Source: Burkholderiaceae bacterium (GTDB lineage Bacteria; Pseudomonadota; Gammaproteobacteria; Burkholderiales; Burkholderiaceae_A). Taken from it: a DNA stretch of 64,000 nucleotides. The notes under the pieces were generated by a model. That model had not been told where the DNA came from. It was given only the letters and a program-made list of their open reading frames with translations, and searched no databases. The translations under genes and the position numbers were made by a program. Below, one piece after another: positions 46,528-60,744 of this stretch. Positions within the stretch are counted from its first letter, which is position 1; each line of letters opens with the position of its first letter. The DNA lies in contig VERI01000007.1 in assembly GCA_018882785.1 (NCBI GenBank), forward strand, positions 17,141-81,140, given 5' to 3'.

Positions 46528-49500
46528 GTGCGCCTGTCCTATCTAAAACTCTCCGGTTTTAAGTCCTTCGTTGATCCGACGACCCTTCACTTTCCCAGTC
46601 TGTTGGTGGGCATCGTGGGCCCGAACGGCTGCGGAAAATCCAATGTCATCGACGCGGTTCGCTGGGTGTTGGGGGAGTCCAGGGCCAGTGAGCTGCGCGG
46701 CGAGTCAATGCAGGATGTGATTTTTTCGGGCTCCGGAAGCCGAAAGGCATCGGGCCGGGCAAGCGTGGAGCTGGTGTTTGAAAACACCGAGGGAAGAATC
46801 ACTGGGCCCTGGGGCCAATATTCCGAAATATCTGTAAAACGCATCCTGACTCGAGACGGCCAGTCCACCTATTGGATTAACAATCAGGCGGTCCGACGCA
46901 AGGACGTCTACGACTTGTTCTTGGGTACGGGCCTTGGGCCACGCGCCTACGCCATCATTGGCCAGGGCATGATCTCGCGTGTGATCGAGTCAAGACCAGA
47001 AGAGCTTCGTGTTTTTTTGGAAGAGGCCGCAGGCGTATCGAAATACCGTGAGCGCCGAAAAGAAACAGAAGGCCGTCTGTCCGATGCCCGTGAAAATCTT
47101 GCACGCATTGAAGACATTCGGCTTGAACTGGATGGCCAGATCAGCCGGCTTGAGCAGCAGGCGGAAATTGCGCAGCGCTATCGTGAGATCAGTGATCGGC
47201 GGGACGAGAAGCAGCGCTGGTTGCTGTGGACGCGACGGGAGGAGTTTGTACAGACCCTGGACAAGCTTTCTTCAAAGCGCCGTGATACTGAACTTCAGAT
47301 CGAATCTCAGACTGCGGATCTTCGGGCCATCGAGCGTGATCTCGAGCAGTCGAGATCCGCGTACCACGAGGCGACCGATGCCGTGCATGACGCCCAGCAG
47401 CGTCTGTATGAGGTCAATACAGAGATCACGCGCATTGAAGCGGAAGAGCGTCGGCTGAGAGAGCTTCGGGACCGTGCAATTCTGGCGAAGGAATCTGCGG
47501 CGCACATGATCGAGTCGGAGTCTGCTGCCCAGCAGCAGGGCGAGACCAAGCGTATCTCGGACCAGGAGGCGATGACCCTTGCCGATATTGCGCTGGCCGA
47601 GAAACGGCAGGCGTTAGAGCAGTTGCGTTCAACGCTGGAGCCGCTAGAGAAAACCTTGCTGTCGCGCAATGAGTCGCTTGCAGCGGCACAGGCAGATGCC
47701 GCAGCGGTACAGGCGGAGCTGCGCGCATTATCGGAGCGTCAAGCGGACCTCTCGAACAGAATCGGCCGGCTTCAGTCACGTATTGAAGACCAGCAGCGAG
47801 AGCATGCGGCACTTGAACGTGTAGATCCGACGGCTAAGAATCTGCTCTCAACTCAGCGACAAGAGGCACTGCGTGTCGCACAGAACGCTGATCAGCAGTT
47901 CAGCACGCTTGAAGAGTCCGTGCGCTCGGCAGAGCAGGCAAGAGATAAAGCCCAGTCCGAGCTTCAACAGGCCCGCGATGCGCTCGCCCATTTACAGGCG
48001 CAGTCTGATGCCCTCAAAGGCCTTCAGTCACAGGTGGAATCGCAGGATGAACTTGTGCCCTGGCTGAAGCGGCGTGGGCTCGAACAGCGGCCCCGGCTCT
48101 GGTCCAGCATTCGCGTGCAGGACGGATGGCAGACTGCGGTGGAGTCCGCATTAGGTGATCGCATCAGTGCGGTGGCATTAGATGGACTACAGGGCCTTGC
48201 TGATCTGGCCCAGGATCGTCCTCCGGCGCGTCTCACCGTATTTTCGCAAGAGGCTGCGTCCGGTCGTATCGGCGCATCTCCCGACAGTCTCGCGCAACGC
48301 GTGCAGGGAGATGGGCCAATCGTGACGGTCGTACGCGAGTGGCTTGCGGGCTTTCGATGTGCAGAAAATTTCTCAGACGCGGTGCGCGAGTCTGCCCGGT
48401 CAGAGGACCAGTGGATCACCCGTGAAGGCCATGTCATTGGCCGTGGGGTTGTGCGTTTTTACGCTGAGGAAAACCAGCAGGCCGGCATTCTTGCTCGGCG
48501 CAGCAAGATCGAGCAGCTTGAGGTCGCCCTGCGCGCCCAGGGCTTGATCGTGGAGGAGAACACTGCGCTCTACCAACGTGCTGATGCCGATCTTGGCGAG
48601 CGTCGGCGTGAGCTCATTACTCTACGCGATCGCGTACAGGCCGCCCAGGCCCGCGCCCACGAGCTTGAACTCGCTGAGCTCAGACTGGATGAAAAGATTT
48701 CCCGCCTTGGCAATCAAGACGCCGCGCTTTTGGGGGCGCTCGCGCAGTTGAAGGAGGAGGTGGCAGATCTTCAGTCTCAGCTGACGCGATGTGAACAGTC
48801 GCGCGAGGAGGCCGATGGCCGCTGCACCGCCCAGGCGCAAGAGACGGATCGCCAGCGCAGCCTGCAGGATGCCCAGGCCCAGGAGGTTGCCCGTGCGCGC
48901 GCGCAGGTTGCGGCGGTAGAGCAGTCGGTTCAAGAGGCCTTGCTTGCCCAGCGGCTCTCTCAGGAGCAGCAGCGCGTGTTTGAAGAGCGCATGCGTGAGT
49001 CACTCGGGCGGCTTGATCAGGCGAAAAAACGGCTTCAGGAGGCAGAGCAAGAGCTCGGCGAGCTTCAGCGTGCCCTCGATTCGAGCGATCTGCAGCCACT
49101 TCTGGAGTCGCGCGTGGCGAGAGAGGCCGAGGTCGCAGAGATTCGCGAGCGCGCCGATCAGCTTGGCCAAAAACTTCGACAGCTCGAGGAACAGCGTCTT
49201 GTCATCGAGCGCGGCCTCGAACCATTGCGCCTTGCGCTTGCCCAGATGGATGCAGATGCCTCCGGTGCGCGTGTCGGAATTGAGCAGATCGATCAGCAGT
49301 TGGCGGATCAGGAGTTGTCCGTCGGGGCGATTGCCCAGGAGCTCGCCGCTGCATTCCCCGAGGCGAAGTGGCCCAGACCATCGGCACTGCACTCCGAGGT
49401 ACAGCGGCTCTCAAAAGAGATCGAGGCGATGGGGGCGGTGAATCTTGCTGCGCTATCGGAGCTGGAACAGTCGCGTGAACGGAAGACTTTTTTGGATTCG

Positions 49501-50045
49501 CAGGCCGCAGATCTTTTCGCAGCCGTAGAGACACTCGAGGACGCCATTCGCAAGATTGACCGCGAGACACGTTCCTTGCTGCAAGAGACCTTTGACACGG
49601 TGAACAAGAATTTTGGAGAGCTATTCCCGCGATTGTTTGGCGGTGGTGAGGCAAAGCTGGCGATGACCGGCGAAGAGATTTTGGACTGTGGTGTGCAGGT
49701 CATGGCCCAGCCCCCCGGAAAACGGAATACGTCTATTCACCTGCTCTCGGGCGGAGAGAAGGCGCTCACGGCGACCGCGCTGGTGTTTGCGCTGTTCCAA
49801 CTGAATCCAGCGCCGTTTTGTCTGCTCGATGAGGTGGATGCGCCACTGGATGATCCGAACACAGAGCGGTTCTGTAATCTGGTGCGTCATATGTCATCGT
49901 CCACCCAGTTCGTGTTCATCACACACAATAAAATTGCGATGGAAATGGCCCAGCACCTGATGGGCGTGACCATGCAGGAGCAGGGTGTATCGCGCATTGT
50001 GGCCGTTGACCTCGATGCTGCGAATGCAATGGCACAAGAGGCCGC

Positions 50046-50049
<4 letters not shown>
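46528..50049 (+). CDS. smc: Chromosome segregation protein SMC
   Basis: SMC forms a ring-shaped ATPase that organises and separates chromosomes with ScpA and ScpB, which are not in this window. Walker A GPNGCGKSNVIDA is at residues ~32-44. Long coiled coils with many Glu, Gln and Arg (about 170-500 and 680-1010) flank a hinge near 510-660. The C-terminal half has LLSGGEKALTATAL and Walker B FCLLDEVDAPLDDPN. Its 1173 residues match the family. The zipA start overlaps its stop by 4 bases. Confidence 0.97.
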
Positions 50050-53134
<3,085 letters not shown>

Positions 53135-54025
53135 ATGAGTAAATTTTCTGGCAAGGTTCGTAAGGCGGTATTTCCGGTCGCAGGACTCGGAACGCGGTTT
53201 CTTCCGGCCACGAAGGCCAGTCCCAAGGAGATGCTGCCGGTCGTCGATAAGCCGCTCATCCAATATGCGGTCGAGGAGGCCGCGGCGGCCGGCATCACGG
53301 ACATGATTTTTATTACCGGCCGATCGAAGCGCGCCATCGAGGACCACTTCGACAAGGCCTATGAGCTGGAGGCAGAGCTCGAGGCGAAGGGAAAGCAGCA
53401 GCTCTTGGATGTCGTTCGGGGTGTAGCGCCTGGAAGTATCAATTGCATCTATATCCGCCAGCCCGAGGCTCTGGGACTTGGGCATGCAGTGCTGTGCGCC
53501 GAGCCGGTGGTCGGCGATGAGCCCTTCGCGATTCTGCTCGCCGATGATCTGATGGATGCTGGCGAGCGAGGCAATCCGGTGATGCGACAAATGGTGGAAC
53601 GTTACGCCCAGCACCAGGCCAGTGTGATTGCCGTTGAGGAAGTGCCTCAGCAGGACTCATCGAAATACGGCATCGTAAGTGCCGATCCGTTTAGCCAGGA
53701 GCCTGGTGGGATTGCCCGCATGAGGGGTATTGTCGAAAAGCCCCAGCCGGAAGACGCACCTTCAAATCTCGCTGTCGTCGGCCGCTACCTGCTCACGCCC
53801 AGAATATTCGACCTGATTCGCAGTCAGACTCCGGGTGCGGGCGGAGAGATTCAGCTCACCGATGCCATTGCACGGCTACTGATCGAGGAACAGGTGCTCG
53901 CCTATCGTTTTATCGGCAAGCGTTTTGATTGTGGATCCAAGCTTGGATATATGCAGGCCTCCGTCACACTGGCGCGGCGGCATGCTGAGATCGGTAGCGA
54001 TTTCTCACAGTGGCTTTTGGGTTAG
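53135..54025 (+). CDS. galU: UTP-glucose-1-phosphate uridylyltransferase
   Basis: GalU makes UDP-glucose for surface polysaccharides. The N-terminal motif [24 protein letters not shown] is the family signature, and [12 protein letters not shown] and [14 protein letters not shown] lie in the second half. Its 296 residues are normal. The start codon directly follows the ligA stop. Confidence 0.97.
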   Translation: MSKFSGKVRKAVFPVAGLGTRFLPATKASPKEMLPVVDKPLIQYAVEEAAAAGITDMIFITGRSKRAIEDHFDKAYELEAELEAKGKQQLLDVVRGVAPGSINCIYIRQPEALGLGHAVLCAEPVVGDEPFAILLADDLMDAGERGNPVMRQMVERYAQHQASVIAVEEVPQQDSSKYGIVSADPFSQEPGGIARMRGIVEKPQPEDAPSNLAVVGRYLLTPRIFDLIRSQTPGAGGEIQLTDAIARLLIEEQVLAYRFIGKRFDCGSKLGYMQASVTLARRHAEIGSDFSQWLLG

Positions 54026-54028
54026 GTT

Positions 54029-56659
54029 TTAGGCCGCCACAGCCTTCAGCAGATCTGCCTCCAGGGCAATCTGTTTTTTCTCCTCGCCAATGGATTCACC
54101 CTGAATTAGAAAAACGTCCTCAGCCCGTTCCCCGTGGGTCATGACCCGTGCGGTCTGCAGTCGGACACGATGATTGGCGAGTGTCTTGGCGATGGCGTAG
54201 AGAAGCCCTGTGCGGTCCGCCGCAGTCACACTCAGCACATGAAACTGTCCCCTGGAGTCGGGCTGCAGGTCGATATGCGGCGGAATTGGGAAATACTTCG
54301 ACTGACGCGACTGACGGCCTTGGCTGGGCGGGGGAAGGGGGCCGCGCTCGGCGAGCACCCTGGCCAGTCCTGCCTCGATGATAGTCAACATCTCGCGATG
54401 CAGGCCTTCGGCACTTTGCAGCTCGACGACAAAGGTGTCCATGGCGTAGCCATCCGAGGTGGTGTGGATCTTGGCATCACAAATGCTGATGTTCTGACCA
54501 TCGAAGTAGGCGCAGATGCGGGCGAATAGATCATCTTCATCGGGCAGATAGACCACGATCTGCAGTCCAACGCCATCAGGAGATCGGCGTGCGATCACCA
54601 CAGGGTCTGAGACCTTTGGCCGTCCCGCGAGAAGCCGTGCGTGCCACTCAATCTCGCCGGGCTCATGGCGCAGAAAATACTGAAGCGTGAGTGTCTTCCA
54701 GAAAATTTTAGCGGCAATCGGATCCTTGCCATGCAGCCTGAGCAGACGTTCGGCCTCGGTGATCTTTGCAGCTACGATATCTTGTGCTGGCAAGGGCTCT
54801 TGCTGTCTGCGAGACGGCCTGGACTGCATCGAGGATGCGGTGCGCCGATAAAGCTCTTCCAGTAACCGGGCCTTCCAGTTTGTCCAGGCCTTTGGGCTTG
54901 TGCCGCGAATGTCGGCCACAGTGAGCAGGTAAAGTGCGATCAGTCGTCGTGGCGTTCGCACCATCGCCCGAAACGATGCAATGGTCTCCGGATCTGTCAG
55001 ATCCTGTTTCTGGGCAACCTGCGACATAGTCAGATGATGTTCGACAAGGAATGCAAGTAGCTTCGATGTTTCGGCATCGATGCCATATTCCCGGGCGAAG
55101 CGCCTGACCTCGAGCCGGCCAAGGGATGAGTGGTCTCCGCCACGTCCCTTGGCGATGTCATGAAATAACGCCGCACAATAAAGAATCCAGGGCGACTGAA
55201 ACTCCGCCATCAGCTGACTGCACAGGGGAAACTCATGGGCGTGCTCGTCCATTGTAAATCGGCGCAGATTTCGAATGACCTGCAGGATATGCTGATCGAC
55301 GGTGTACACGTGAAATAGGTCATGCTGCATCTGACCGACGATCTTGCGGAACACGGGAAGCATGCGGCCCAAAATCCCCAGGTTATTCATTAACCGAAGA
55401 CCGTGAACAATGCCTCGGGGCTGCTGAAAAATGCTCAGAAAACATTGTTTGTGATCCGGATTTTTTCGAAACTCTGCATCGATCAGATCCCGATAGTTCC
55501 AAAGCGCACGCATGGTCTTCGCAGACATGCCACGTAATTCGGGATGCTGCTGGACACAGAGAAAAGCCCGCAGCATTGCCCCGGGATCTTTCGCGAAGTG
55601 CTGCTCGTCCCGAATCTCCAGCAGCCCATATACCTCGTCAAACGCATCGTCGATTCGGCGGGCCTGTGTCCCAGCCGGCATCGCTGCGGAGGGAAACAGA
55701 CGTGGCTCAAGGTTGGCCAACAGCATCGAGCTGATCTGGAAAATTGCCTTTGCTGCACGGTAGTAGCGCTGCATCAGCATTTCGCTGGCGCGCCGTCCGC
55801 CGCGGCCGGTGATGCCCAGGCGTTGGGCGACATCGGTCTGTAAATCAAAGACCAGACGGTCCTCCCGACGGCCTGCCGAGAGATGTAAATGGCCACGAAT
55901 CAGAAGCAAAAGCCGCTGTGCCCGCTCAACCTCGCTGGCCTCACGCTCGGTGATCAGACCGTCGCGCGCAAGATCACGCCAGTGGTGGCCAAGGCCGAAT
56001 GCCTGGGTGATCCATCGAAGAATCTGCAGATCCCGCAATCCCCCTGGGCTCTCTTTGCAATTGGGCTCTAGGCTGTAGGGCGAATCGTGATGTCGCCCGT
56101 GACGCTGCTGCATCTCAAGGAGTTTCCCCTGGGCAAACTCCTTCACGTTAATGTGTTCAAACCAGGCCTGCGTAAGCCTGCGGTGGGGCGTCTTGGGGCC
56201 CGCAATCCATCGAGACTCGAGCAGCGCGGTGGCGATCGTAAGATCAGACTGGGCATGGGATATGCACTCGGATATCGACCGAATACTGTGGCCAGCGTCC
56301 AGTCCGATATCCCAGAAGGCGGATATCAGCGTCTCGGCTGCGGGCCGGATGGCCTCTTCGGAGTAGTCATCTGGCATCAGAATCAGCAGGTCGACATCGG
56401 AATAGGGCGCCAGATGGCCGCGCCCGTAGCCGCCGACCGCCAGAAGGCTGGCCTGCGGGATCGGCAGCTGCTGCCAAAGCCGGGCCAGGATCCGGTCCAC
56501 GTCCCGACTTAAGCCACGCATGGCAACCAAAGGATTTGCCCGCGGTGTCCAGAGCAGGGCATTGCGCTGCCTTGCCTCCCCCAGGGCGCGCTTAAGCTCC
56601 GTGAGAATCTCGGGCGTCGCGGGGGGTGCCGTCTCAGGCGGGGCGAGGACTTCGGTCAC
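54029..56659 (-). CDS. glnD: Bifunctional uridylyltransferase/uridylyl-removing enzyme GlnD
   Basis: GlnD adds or removes UMP on the PII proteins in response to glutamine, setting nitrogen control. The nucleotidyltransferase motif GGYGRGHLAPYSDVDLLIL lies near the N-terminus, the HD hydrolase motif FHDIAKGRGGDHS in the middle, and two ACT domains at the C-terminus (LQIVVYLPDEDDLFARI, VLSVTAADRTGLLYAIA). The GTG at 56659 gives 876 residues (E. coli 890) and overlaps the map stop by 26 bases; the frame continues open through map but reads as noise there. Confidence 0.95.
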   Translation of the reverse strand: MTEVLAPPETAPPATPEILTELKRALGEARQRNALLWTPRANPLVAMRGLSRDVDRILARLWQQLPIPQASLLAVGGYGRGHLAPYSDVDLLILMPDDYSEEAIRPAAETLISAFWDIGLDAGHSIRSISECISHAQSDLTIATALLESRWIAGPKTPHRRLTQAWFEHINVKEFAQGKLLEMQQRHGRHHDSPYSLEPNCKESPGGLRDLQILRWITQAFGLGHHWRDLARDGLITEREASEVERAQRLLLLIRGHLHLSAGRREDRLVFDLQTDVAQRLGITGRGGRRASEMLMQRYYRAAKAIFQISSMLLANLEPRLFPSAAMPAGTQARRIDDAFDEVYGLLEIRDEQHFAKDPGAMLRAFLCVQQHPELRGMSAKTMRALWNYRDLIDAEFRKNPDHKQCFLSIFQQPRGIVHGLRLMNNLGILGRMLPVFRKIVGQMQHDLFHVYTVDQHILQVIRNLRRFTMDEHAHEFPLCSQLMAEFQSPWILYCAALFHDIAKGRGGDHSSLGRLEVRRFAREYGIDAETSKLLAFLVEHHLTMSQVAQKQDLTDPETIASFRAMVRTPRRLIALYLLTVADIRGTSPKAWTNWKARLLEELYRRTASSMQSRPSRRQQEPLPAQDIVAAKITEAERLLRLHGKDPIAAKIFWKTLTLQYFLRHEPGEIEWHARLLAGRPKVSDPVVIARRSPDGVGLQIVVYLPDEDDLFARICAYFDGQNISICDAKIHTTSDGYAMDTFVVELQSAEGLHREMLTIIEAGLARVLAERGPLPPPSQGRQSRQSKYFPIPPHIDLQPDSRGQFHVLSVTAADRTGLLYAIAKTLANHRVRLQTARVMTHGERAEDVFLIQGESIGEEKKQIALEADLLKAVAA

Positions 56660-57440
56660 GGTCTGGGCTGCCTTCAGAGATCGTGAGCACCTCGACACCC
56701 GTGTCCGTGACCAGTACCGTGTGCTCCCACTGGGCCGACAGGCTGTGATCCTTGGTGACAATCGTCCAGCCATCTGCCAACTCACGTATTTCGGGTCGGC
56801 CCGCGTTGATCATCGGTTCGATGGTAAAGGTCATGCCGGGTTTGAGTTCGACGCCGGTGCCTGCCTTACCGTAGTGAAGCACCTGTGGCTCCTCGTGAAA
56901 GCCGCGGCCAATTCCATGGCCGCAGAACTCCCGAACCACGGAATATCCCGCAGATTCGGCCATTTTTTGAATCGCAGCCCCGATGTCTCCGAGCCGCTTG
57001 CCGGGTGCGACCTGGGCAATCCCGGCCCACATGGCCTCGCGGGTGATGTCGCAAAGACGTTTGGCCGCGATTGAGGACTCTCCGACCAGAAACATCCTGC
57101 TCGTATCACCGTGAAATCCGTCCTTGATGACGGTGATATCGACATTAAGAATATCGCCCGACTTCAGCACACGGTCGCCCGGGACCCCATGGCAGACCTG
57201 ATGGTTGATCGAGGTACAGATCGACTTCGGGTAGGGCTTATAGCCAGGCGGGCAATAGTTCAGCGGCGCGGGAATGGTGCCCTGGACGTCGACCATGTAG
57301 TCATGACAGAGCCGGTCAAGCTCCCCGGTCGAGATTCCAGGCTTCACATGGGGCGCAATGAAATCCAAGACTTCAGAGGCCAGACGGCCGGCGGTCCGCA
57401 TGGCGTCGATTTCGGGGCCGGATTTGAATTGAATGGGCAT
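56634..57440 (-). CDS. map: Methionine aminopeptidase type I
   Basis: Map removes the initiator Met from new proteins. The metal ligands are in NVDITVIKDGFHGDTSRMF (two Asp), CGHGIGRGFHEEP (His), TIEPMI (Glu) and the C-terminal QWEHTVLV (Glu). At 268 residues it is of normal length. Divergent from rpsB, the usual layout in proteobacteria, with about 200 bases between them. Confidence 0.97.
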   Translation of the reverse strand: MPIQFKSGPEIDAMRTAGRLASEVLDFIAPHVKPGISTGELDRLCHDYMVDVQGTIPAPLNYCPPGYKPYPKSICTSINHQVCHGVPGDRVLKSGDILNVDITVIKDGFHGDTSRMFLVGESSIAAKRLCDITREAMWAGIAQVAPGKRLGDIGAAIQKMAESAGYSVVREFCGHGIGRGFHEEPQVLHYGKAGTGVELKPGMTFTIEPMINAGRPEIRELADGWTIVTKDHSLSAQWEHTVLVTDTGVEVLTISEGSPDRDRSPRPA

Positions 57441-57532
57441 AAGGGGTTAGAATCGCAGGTTGCCGGAAGCTATTGATTATCAAGACATTTTCGGCGGTGT
57501 GGGCGCCCATTGTGCCTGATTTTTAACCCGAC

Positions 57533-57613
57533 GCACTCGAGGCAGGGGTGTCTGAGAGGACTTGTGCAGGTGAAAGCCTCACGCGGAGCTTCCTCTCAGA
57601 CTCTTTCGAGTGC
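57533..57613 (+). ncRNA. Structured rpsB mRNA leader (candidate S2 autoregulatory element)
   Basis: In the 203-base gap before rpsB, perfect nested stems are visible: outer GCACTCGA (57533-57540) with TCGAGTGC (57606-57613), inner GTCTGAGAGGA (57550-57560) with TCCTCTCAGAC (57591-57601), and an apical GTG-AGG/CCT-CAC helix (57564-57582) with a bulged C. The rpsB ribosome site GAGGAG starts 17 bases after the outer stem. A leader in E. coli lets S2 repress rpsB-tsf; whether this is the same system is inference. I could not place the promoters of the gap with confidence. Confidence 0.6.
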
Positions 57614-57643
57614 CGAGTTCAACCCTTGCGAGGAGCAAAACCT

Positions 57644-58393
57644 ATGTCAGTCAGTATGCGTGAAATGCTGGAGGCGGGCGTGCATTTTGGGCACCAGACC
57701 CGTTTTTGGAATCCCAAGATGGCCCCGTATATCTTTGGCCATCGCAATAAGATCCACATCATTAACCTTGAGCACACGGTTGGTCATCTGACCGAGGCGC
57801 TCAAGTTCATCAAGCAGCTCTCACAGCGTCGGGGCACGGTGTTATTCGTCGGCACGAAGCGTCAGTCCCGCGAGATCATTGCCGAGGAGGCAGGCAGAGC
57901 AGGTCAGCCCTATGTCGATCAGCGCTGGCTGGGCGGCATGCTGACGAATTTTAAAACCGTGAAGACCTCGATCAAGCGTCTAAAAGATATGGAAACCACC
58001 TCAAGTGAAGGAGGCCTCGAGCGCATGAGCAAGAAAGAGGCGCTGTCCTTTGGTCGAGAGCTGGATAAGCTCAATAAAACCCTGGGTGGAATTAAAGATA
58101 TGGCCGGCCTGCCCGATGCATTATTCGTCGTCGATGTTGGCTATCACAAGATCGCCATCCAAGAGGCAAATAAGCTTGGGATTCCCGTGGTCGCCGTCGT
58201 CGATACCAACCACTCGCCAGAGGGTGTGGACTACGTCATTCCGGGTAACGACGATGCCAGTCGTGCAGTCAGGCTCTACGCACGTGCGGTTGCCGATGCA
58301 ATTCTCGATGGCCGTGCCAATGCAGTCGCCGATGTGGTGTCCGCAATCCGCGATGAGCAGGATGAATTTGTCGAGGTTGAAGACGCCTCCTAA
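57644..58393 (+). CDS. rpsB: 30S ribosomal protein S2 (uS2)
   Basis: S2 is a late-binding protein of the small subunit. [26 protein letters not shown] is the family start, and [23 protein letters not shown] and [15 protein letters not shown] follow. ATG 57644 is chosen because AGGAG stands 8 bases before it and homologs start here. Its 249 residues match the family. A terminator hairpin lies between it and tsf. Confidence 0.98.
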   Translation: MSVSMREMLEAGVHFGHQTRFWNPKMAPYIFGHRNKIHIINLEHTVGHLTEALKFIKQLSQRRGTVLFVGTKRQSREIIAEEAGRAGQPYVDQRWLGGMLTNFKTVKTSIKRLKDMETTSSEGGLERMSKKEALSFGRELDKLNKTLGGIKDMAGLPDALFVVDVGYHKIAIQEANKLGIPVVAVVDTNHSPEGVDYVIPGNDDASRAVRLYARAVADAILDGRANAVADVVSAIRDEQDEFVEVEDAS

Positions 58394-58403
58394 AGCGGCC
58401 TTG

Positions 58404-58419
58404 ACCGCCGAGAGGCGGT
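58404..58419 (+). other. Short hairpin just after rpsB
   Basis: ACCGCC (58404-58409), a GAGA tetraloop and GGCGGT (58414-58419) form a perfect stem 10 bases after the rpsB stop. No T-run follows, so it is more likely a message-stabilising or processing element than a terminator. Confidence 0.5.
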
Positions 58420-58453
58420 ATCCAGCTCCGCGGTACTGAGGCAAGGATGTGCG

Positions 58454-58486
58454 AAGGGGCCGGTCGTGATGAGCGGCCCTTTTTTT
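58454..58486 (+). terminator. Attenuator-type terminator between rpsB and tsf
   Basis: GGGCCG (58457-58462) pairs with CGGCCC (58474-58479) around an 11-base loop, extended by A/G-T pairs, followed by TTTTTTT. In E. coli a terminator in the same place lowers tsf relative to rpsB. It would reduce, not stop, transcription into tsf-pyrH-frr. Confidence 0.8.
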
Positions 58487-58515
58487 GAAGTAGAGATTTG
58501 ATTGAGGAGAACATG

Positions 58516-59406
58516 ATGGCGGACATCACCGCAGGTATGGTCAAAGAGCTTCGTGAGAAGACCGACGCTCCCATGATGGAATGTAAAAAAGCGCTCACCG
58601 AGGCCGATGGCGATATGGCCAAGGCCGAGGAGCTTCTTCGCGTAAAGCTGGGCAGTAAGGCCAGTAAAGCGGCCTCGCGGGTGACCGCAGAGGGGATTGT
58701 GGCGATCCATGTGGATGGCGCGAAGGCGGCCATGGTCGAGGTCAACTGCGAGACCGACTTCGTTGCAAAGAATGATGATTTTCTGGCCTTCTCCAAGGAT
58801 GTGGCCGCGCTGGTCTGTGCAGGTGGCGTCGCCGATGTGGCTGGGCTGGCCGGCGCGTCTTTGGCGGGAAGCACAGTCGAGGCCGTTCGCACGGCCTTGG
58901 TGGGCAAGATTGGCGAGAACATCAGTGTTCGCCGCTTCACGATCCTCAACGCAAAAGGCAAGGTGTTCTCCTATATTCATGGCGGTGCAAAGATCGGCGT
59001 TTTAATTGATCTGGTGGGCGGTGATGAGCAGCTCGGCCGTGATCTGGCGATGCATATCGCAGCATCCAAGCCCAAGTCGCTCGATTCTTCTGGTGTTGAC
59101 CCCGCGTTAATCGAAACAGAGCGCAGGATTGCCACTGAGAAAGCCGCTGAGTCTGGCAAGCCTGCAGAGATCGTGGCCAAGATGGTGGAGGGCACGGTGC
59201 AGAAGTTTCTGAAAGAGGTCACCCTGCTTGGCCAGGTATTCGTCAAGGCAGAGGATGGTAAGCAGACCATTGAGCAGCTCCTGAAGGCCAAGGGCGCCTC
59301 AATCCACTCCTTTACGCTTTACATCGTTGGCGAGGGAATCGAAAAGCGCTCCGATGACTTTGCAGCGGAAGTCGCCGCGCAGGTGGCCGCAGCACGCGCA
59401 GCCTGA
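58516..59406 (+). CDS. tsf: Elongation factor Ts
   Basis: EF-Ts recycles EF-Tu by nucleotide exchange. [27 protein letters not shown] is the family start, and [14 protein letters not shown] is the signature. ATG 58516 has GAGGAG 6 bases before it; an ATG at 58513 is too close to that site. Its 296 residues are normal. pyrH starts one base after its stop. Confidence 0.97.
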   Translation: MADITAGMVKELREKTDAPMMECKKALTEADGDMAKAEELLRVKLGSKASKAASRVTAEGIVAIHVDGAKAAMVEVNCETDFVAKNDDFLAFSKDVAALVCAGGVADVAGLAGASLAGSTVEAVRTALVGKIGENISVRRFTILNAKGKVFSYIHGGAKIGVLIDLVGGDEQLGRDLAMHIAASKPKSLDSSGVDPALIETERRIATEKAAESGKPAEIVAKMVEGTVQKFLKEVTLLGQVFVKAEDGKQTIEQLLKAKGASIHSFTLYIVGEGIEKRSDDFAAEVAAQVAAARAA

Positions 59407-59407
59407 G

Positions 59408-60118
59408 ATGACCGCTCCGAAGCGTATTCTGCTCAAGCTATCGGGTGAGGCCCTTATGGGCGAGGATCCCTATGGGATCAATCGCCAGACGATTGACGGA
59501 ATCGTCAAAGAGATTGCCCAGGTCACCGCGCTTGGCGTCGAGGTTGCGGTGGTGATCGGTGGCGGGAATATTTTTCGTGGTGTTGCACTTGGTGCATCTG
59601 GAATGGACCGCGCGACTGCCGATTACATGGGCATGATCGCCACGGTGATGAACGCATTGGCGTTGCAGGATGCAATGCGTCGGGCCGGCCTTGTGGCCCG
59701 TGTGCAGTCGGCATTGCGAATTGATCAGGTGGTCGAACCCTATATTCGGCCCAAGGCAATCCGTTATCTCGAAGAAGGCAAGATCGTCGTCTTCGCCGCG
59801 GGCACGGGCAATCCGTTTTTCACAACCGATACGGCCGCTGCGCTGAGAGGGGCCGAAGTGGGAGCAGAGATTGTCTTGAAGGCGACCAAGGTGGATGGCG
59901 TGTATAACTCCGATCCCGCCAAAGATCCGCAGGCCAAGCGTTACGACTCGGTAAGCTTCGATGAGGCGATTTCCCGTAACCTCAAAGTGATGGACGCCAC
60001 CGCGTTTGCGCTGTGCCGAGATCAAAAACTGCCGATTCGGGTATTCAGCATCTTTAAGGCCGGCGCTTTAGCCCGCATTGTTCAGGGTGAGCCTGAGGGC
60101 ACCCTGGTTCACGTCTGA
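59408..60118 (+). CDS. pyrH: UMP kinase
   Basis: PyrH phosphorylates UMP to UDP, is hexameric and is activated by [21 protein letters not shown] is the typical start, with [12 protein letters not shown] and [16 protein letters not shown] following. ATG 59408 (MTAPKRIL) gives 236 residues, the family length; the frame is open further back into tsf. frr follows after 40 bases. Confidence 0.97.
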   Translation: MTAPKRILLKLSGEALMGEDPYGINRQTIDGIVKEIAQVTALGVEVAVVIGGGNIFRGVALGASGMDRATADYMGMIATVMNALALQDAMRRAGLVARVQSALRIDQVVEPYIRPKAIRYLEEGKIVVFAAGTGNPFFTTDTAAALRGAEVGAEIVLKATKVDGVYNSDPAKDPQAKRYDSVSFDEAISRNLKVMDATAFALCRDQKLPIRVFSIFKAGALARIVQGEPEGTLVHV

Positions 60119-60158
60119 TTCCGAAACTGACTGACAACAGGACAATCCAAACGCGTCT

Positions 60159-60722
60159 ATGAAAACTCCCCAAGAAGTCAGATCGAATGCCGATCAGAAG
60201 ATGGGCAAGACCATCGAGAACCTGAAGCTCAATCTCTCAAAGGTCCGAACCGGCCGTGCGCATACGGGCCTCATGGATCACATTCAGGTGGACTACTACG
60301 GCAATCCGACTCCCCTGAATCAGGTCGCCAATGTCACCTTGATTGATAGCCGGACCATTGGTGTCCAGCCGTGGGAGAAGAACATGGTCGCCGTGGTCGA
60401 GAAGGCGATCCGAGAGTCTGACCTTGGGCTTAATCCTGCCAACTCGGGCGATCTGATTCGCGTGCCCATGCCAGCGCTTACCGAGGAACGACGTCGGGAA
60501 CTGACCAAAGTCATCAAAAACGAAGGCGAAGAGACCAAGATTGCGGTCCGCAATATTCGTCGGGATGCCAATGAGGCCCTCAAGAAGATGGTCAAGGAGA
60601 AGCTCATCTCCGAGGACGACGAGCGCCGCGCCCAGGACGACACGCAGAAATTAACTGATCGCTACATTGCTGAAATTGATAAACTTCTGACCCAGAAAGA
60701 GTCAGAGATCATGACGGTCTGA
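60159..60722 (+). CDS. frr: Ribosome recycling factor
   Basis: RRF splits the ribosome after termination, with [35 protein letters not shown] and [18 protein letters not shown] are family signatures. Its 187 residues compare with 185 in E. coli. Gene order pyrH-frr-uppS is conserved in bacteria. Confidence 0.98.
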   Translation: MKTPQEVRSNADQKMGKTIENLKLNLSKVRTGRAHTGLMDHIQVDYYGNPTPLNQVANVTLIDSRTIGVQPWEKNMVAVVEKAIRESDLGLNPANSGDLIRVPMPALTEERRRELTKVIKNEGEETKIAVRNIRRDANEALKKMVKEKLISEDDERRAQDDTQKLTDRYIAEIDKLLTQKESEIMTV

Positions 60723-60744
60723 CCCCACCGGAGCCCTCCAACAC

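Noticed and set aside
56660..56785. Longer glnD start, adding 42 residues
   Set aside because: It is the map gene in another frame; GTG 56659 gives the family length.
57548..57643. Upstream extension of rpsB
   Set aside because: It would translate the structured leader; ATG 57644 has a good ribosome site and matches all S2 proteins.
59327..59407. Upstream extension of pyrH
   Set aside because: It is the 3' end of tsf in another frame; [12 protein letters not shown] is the family start.
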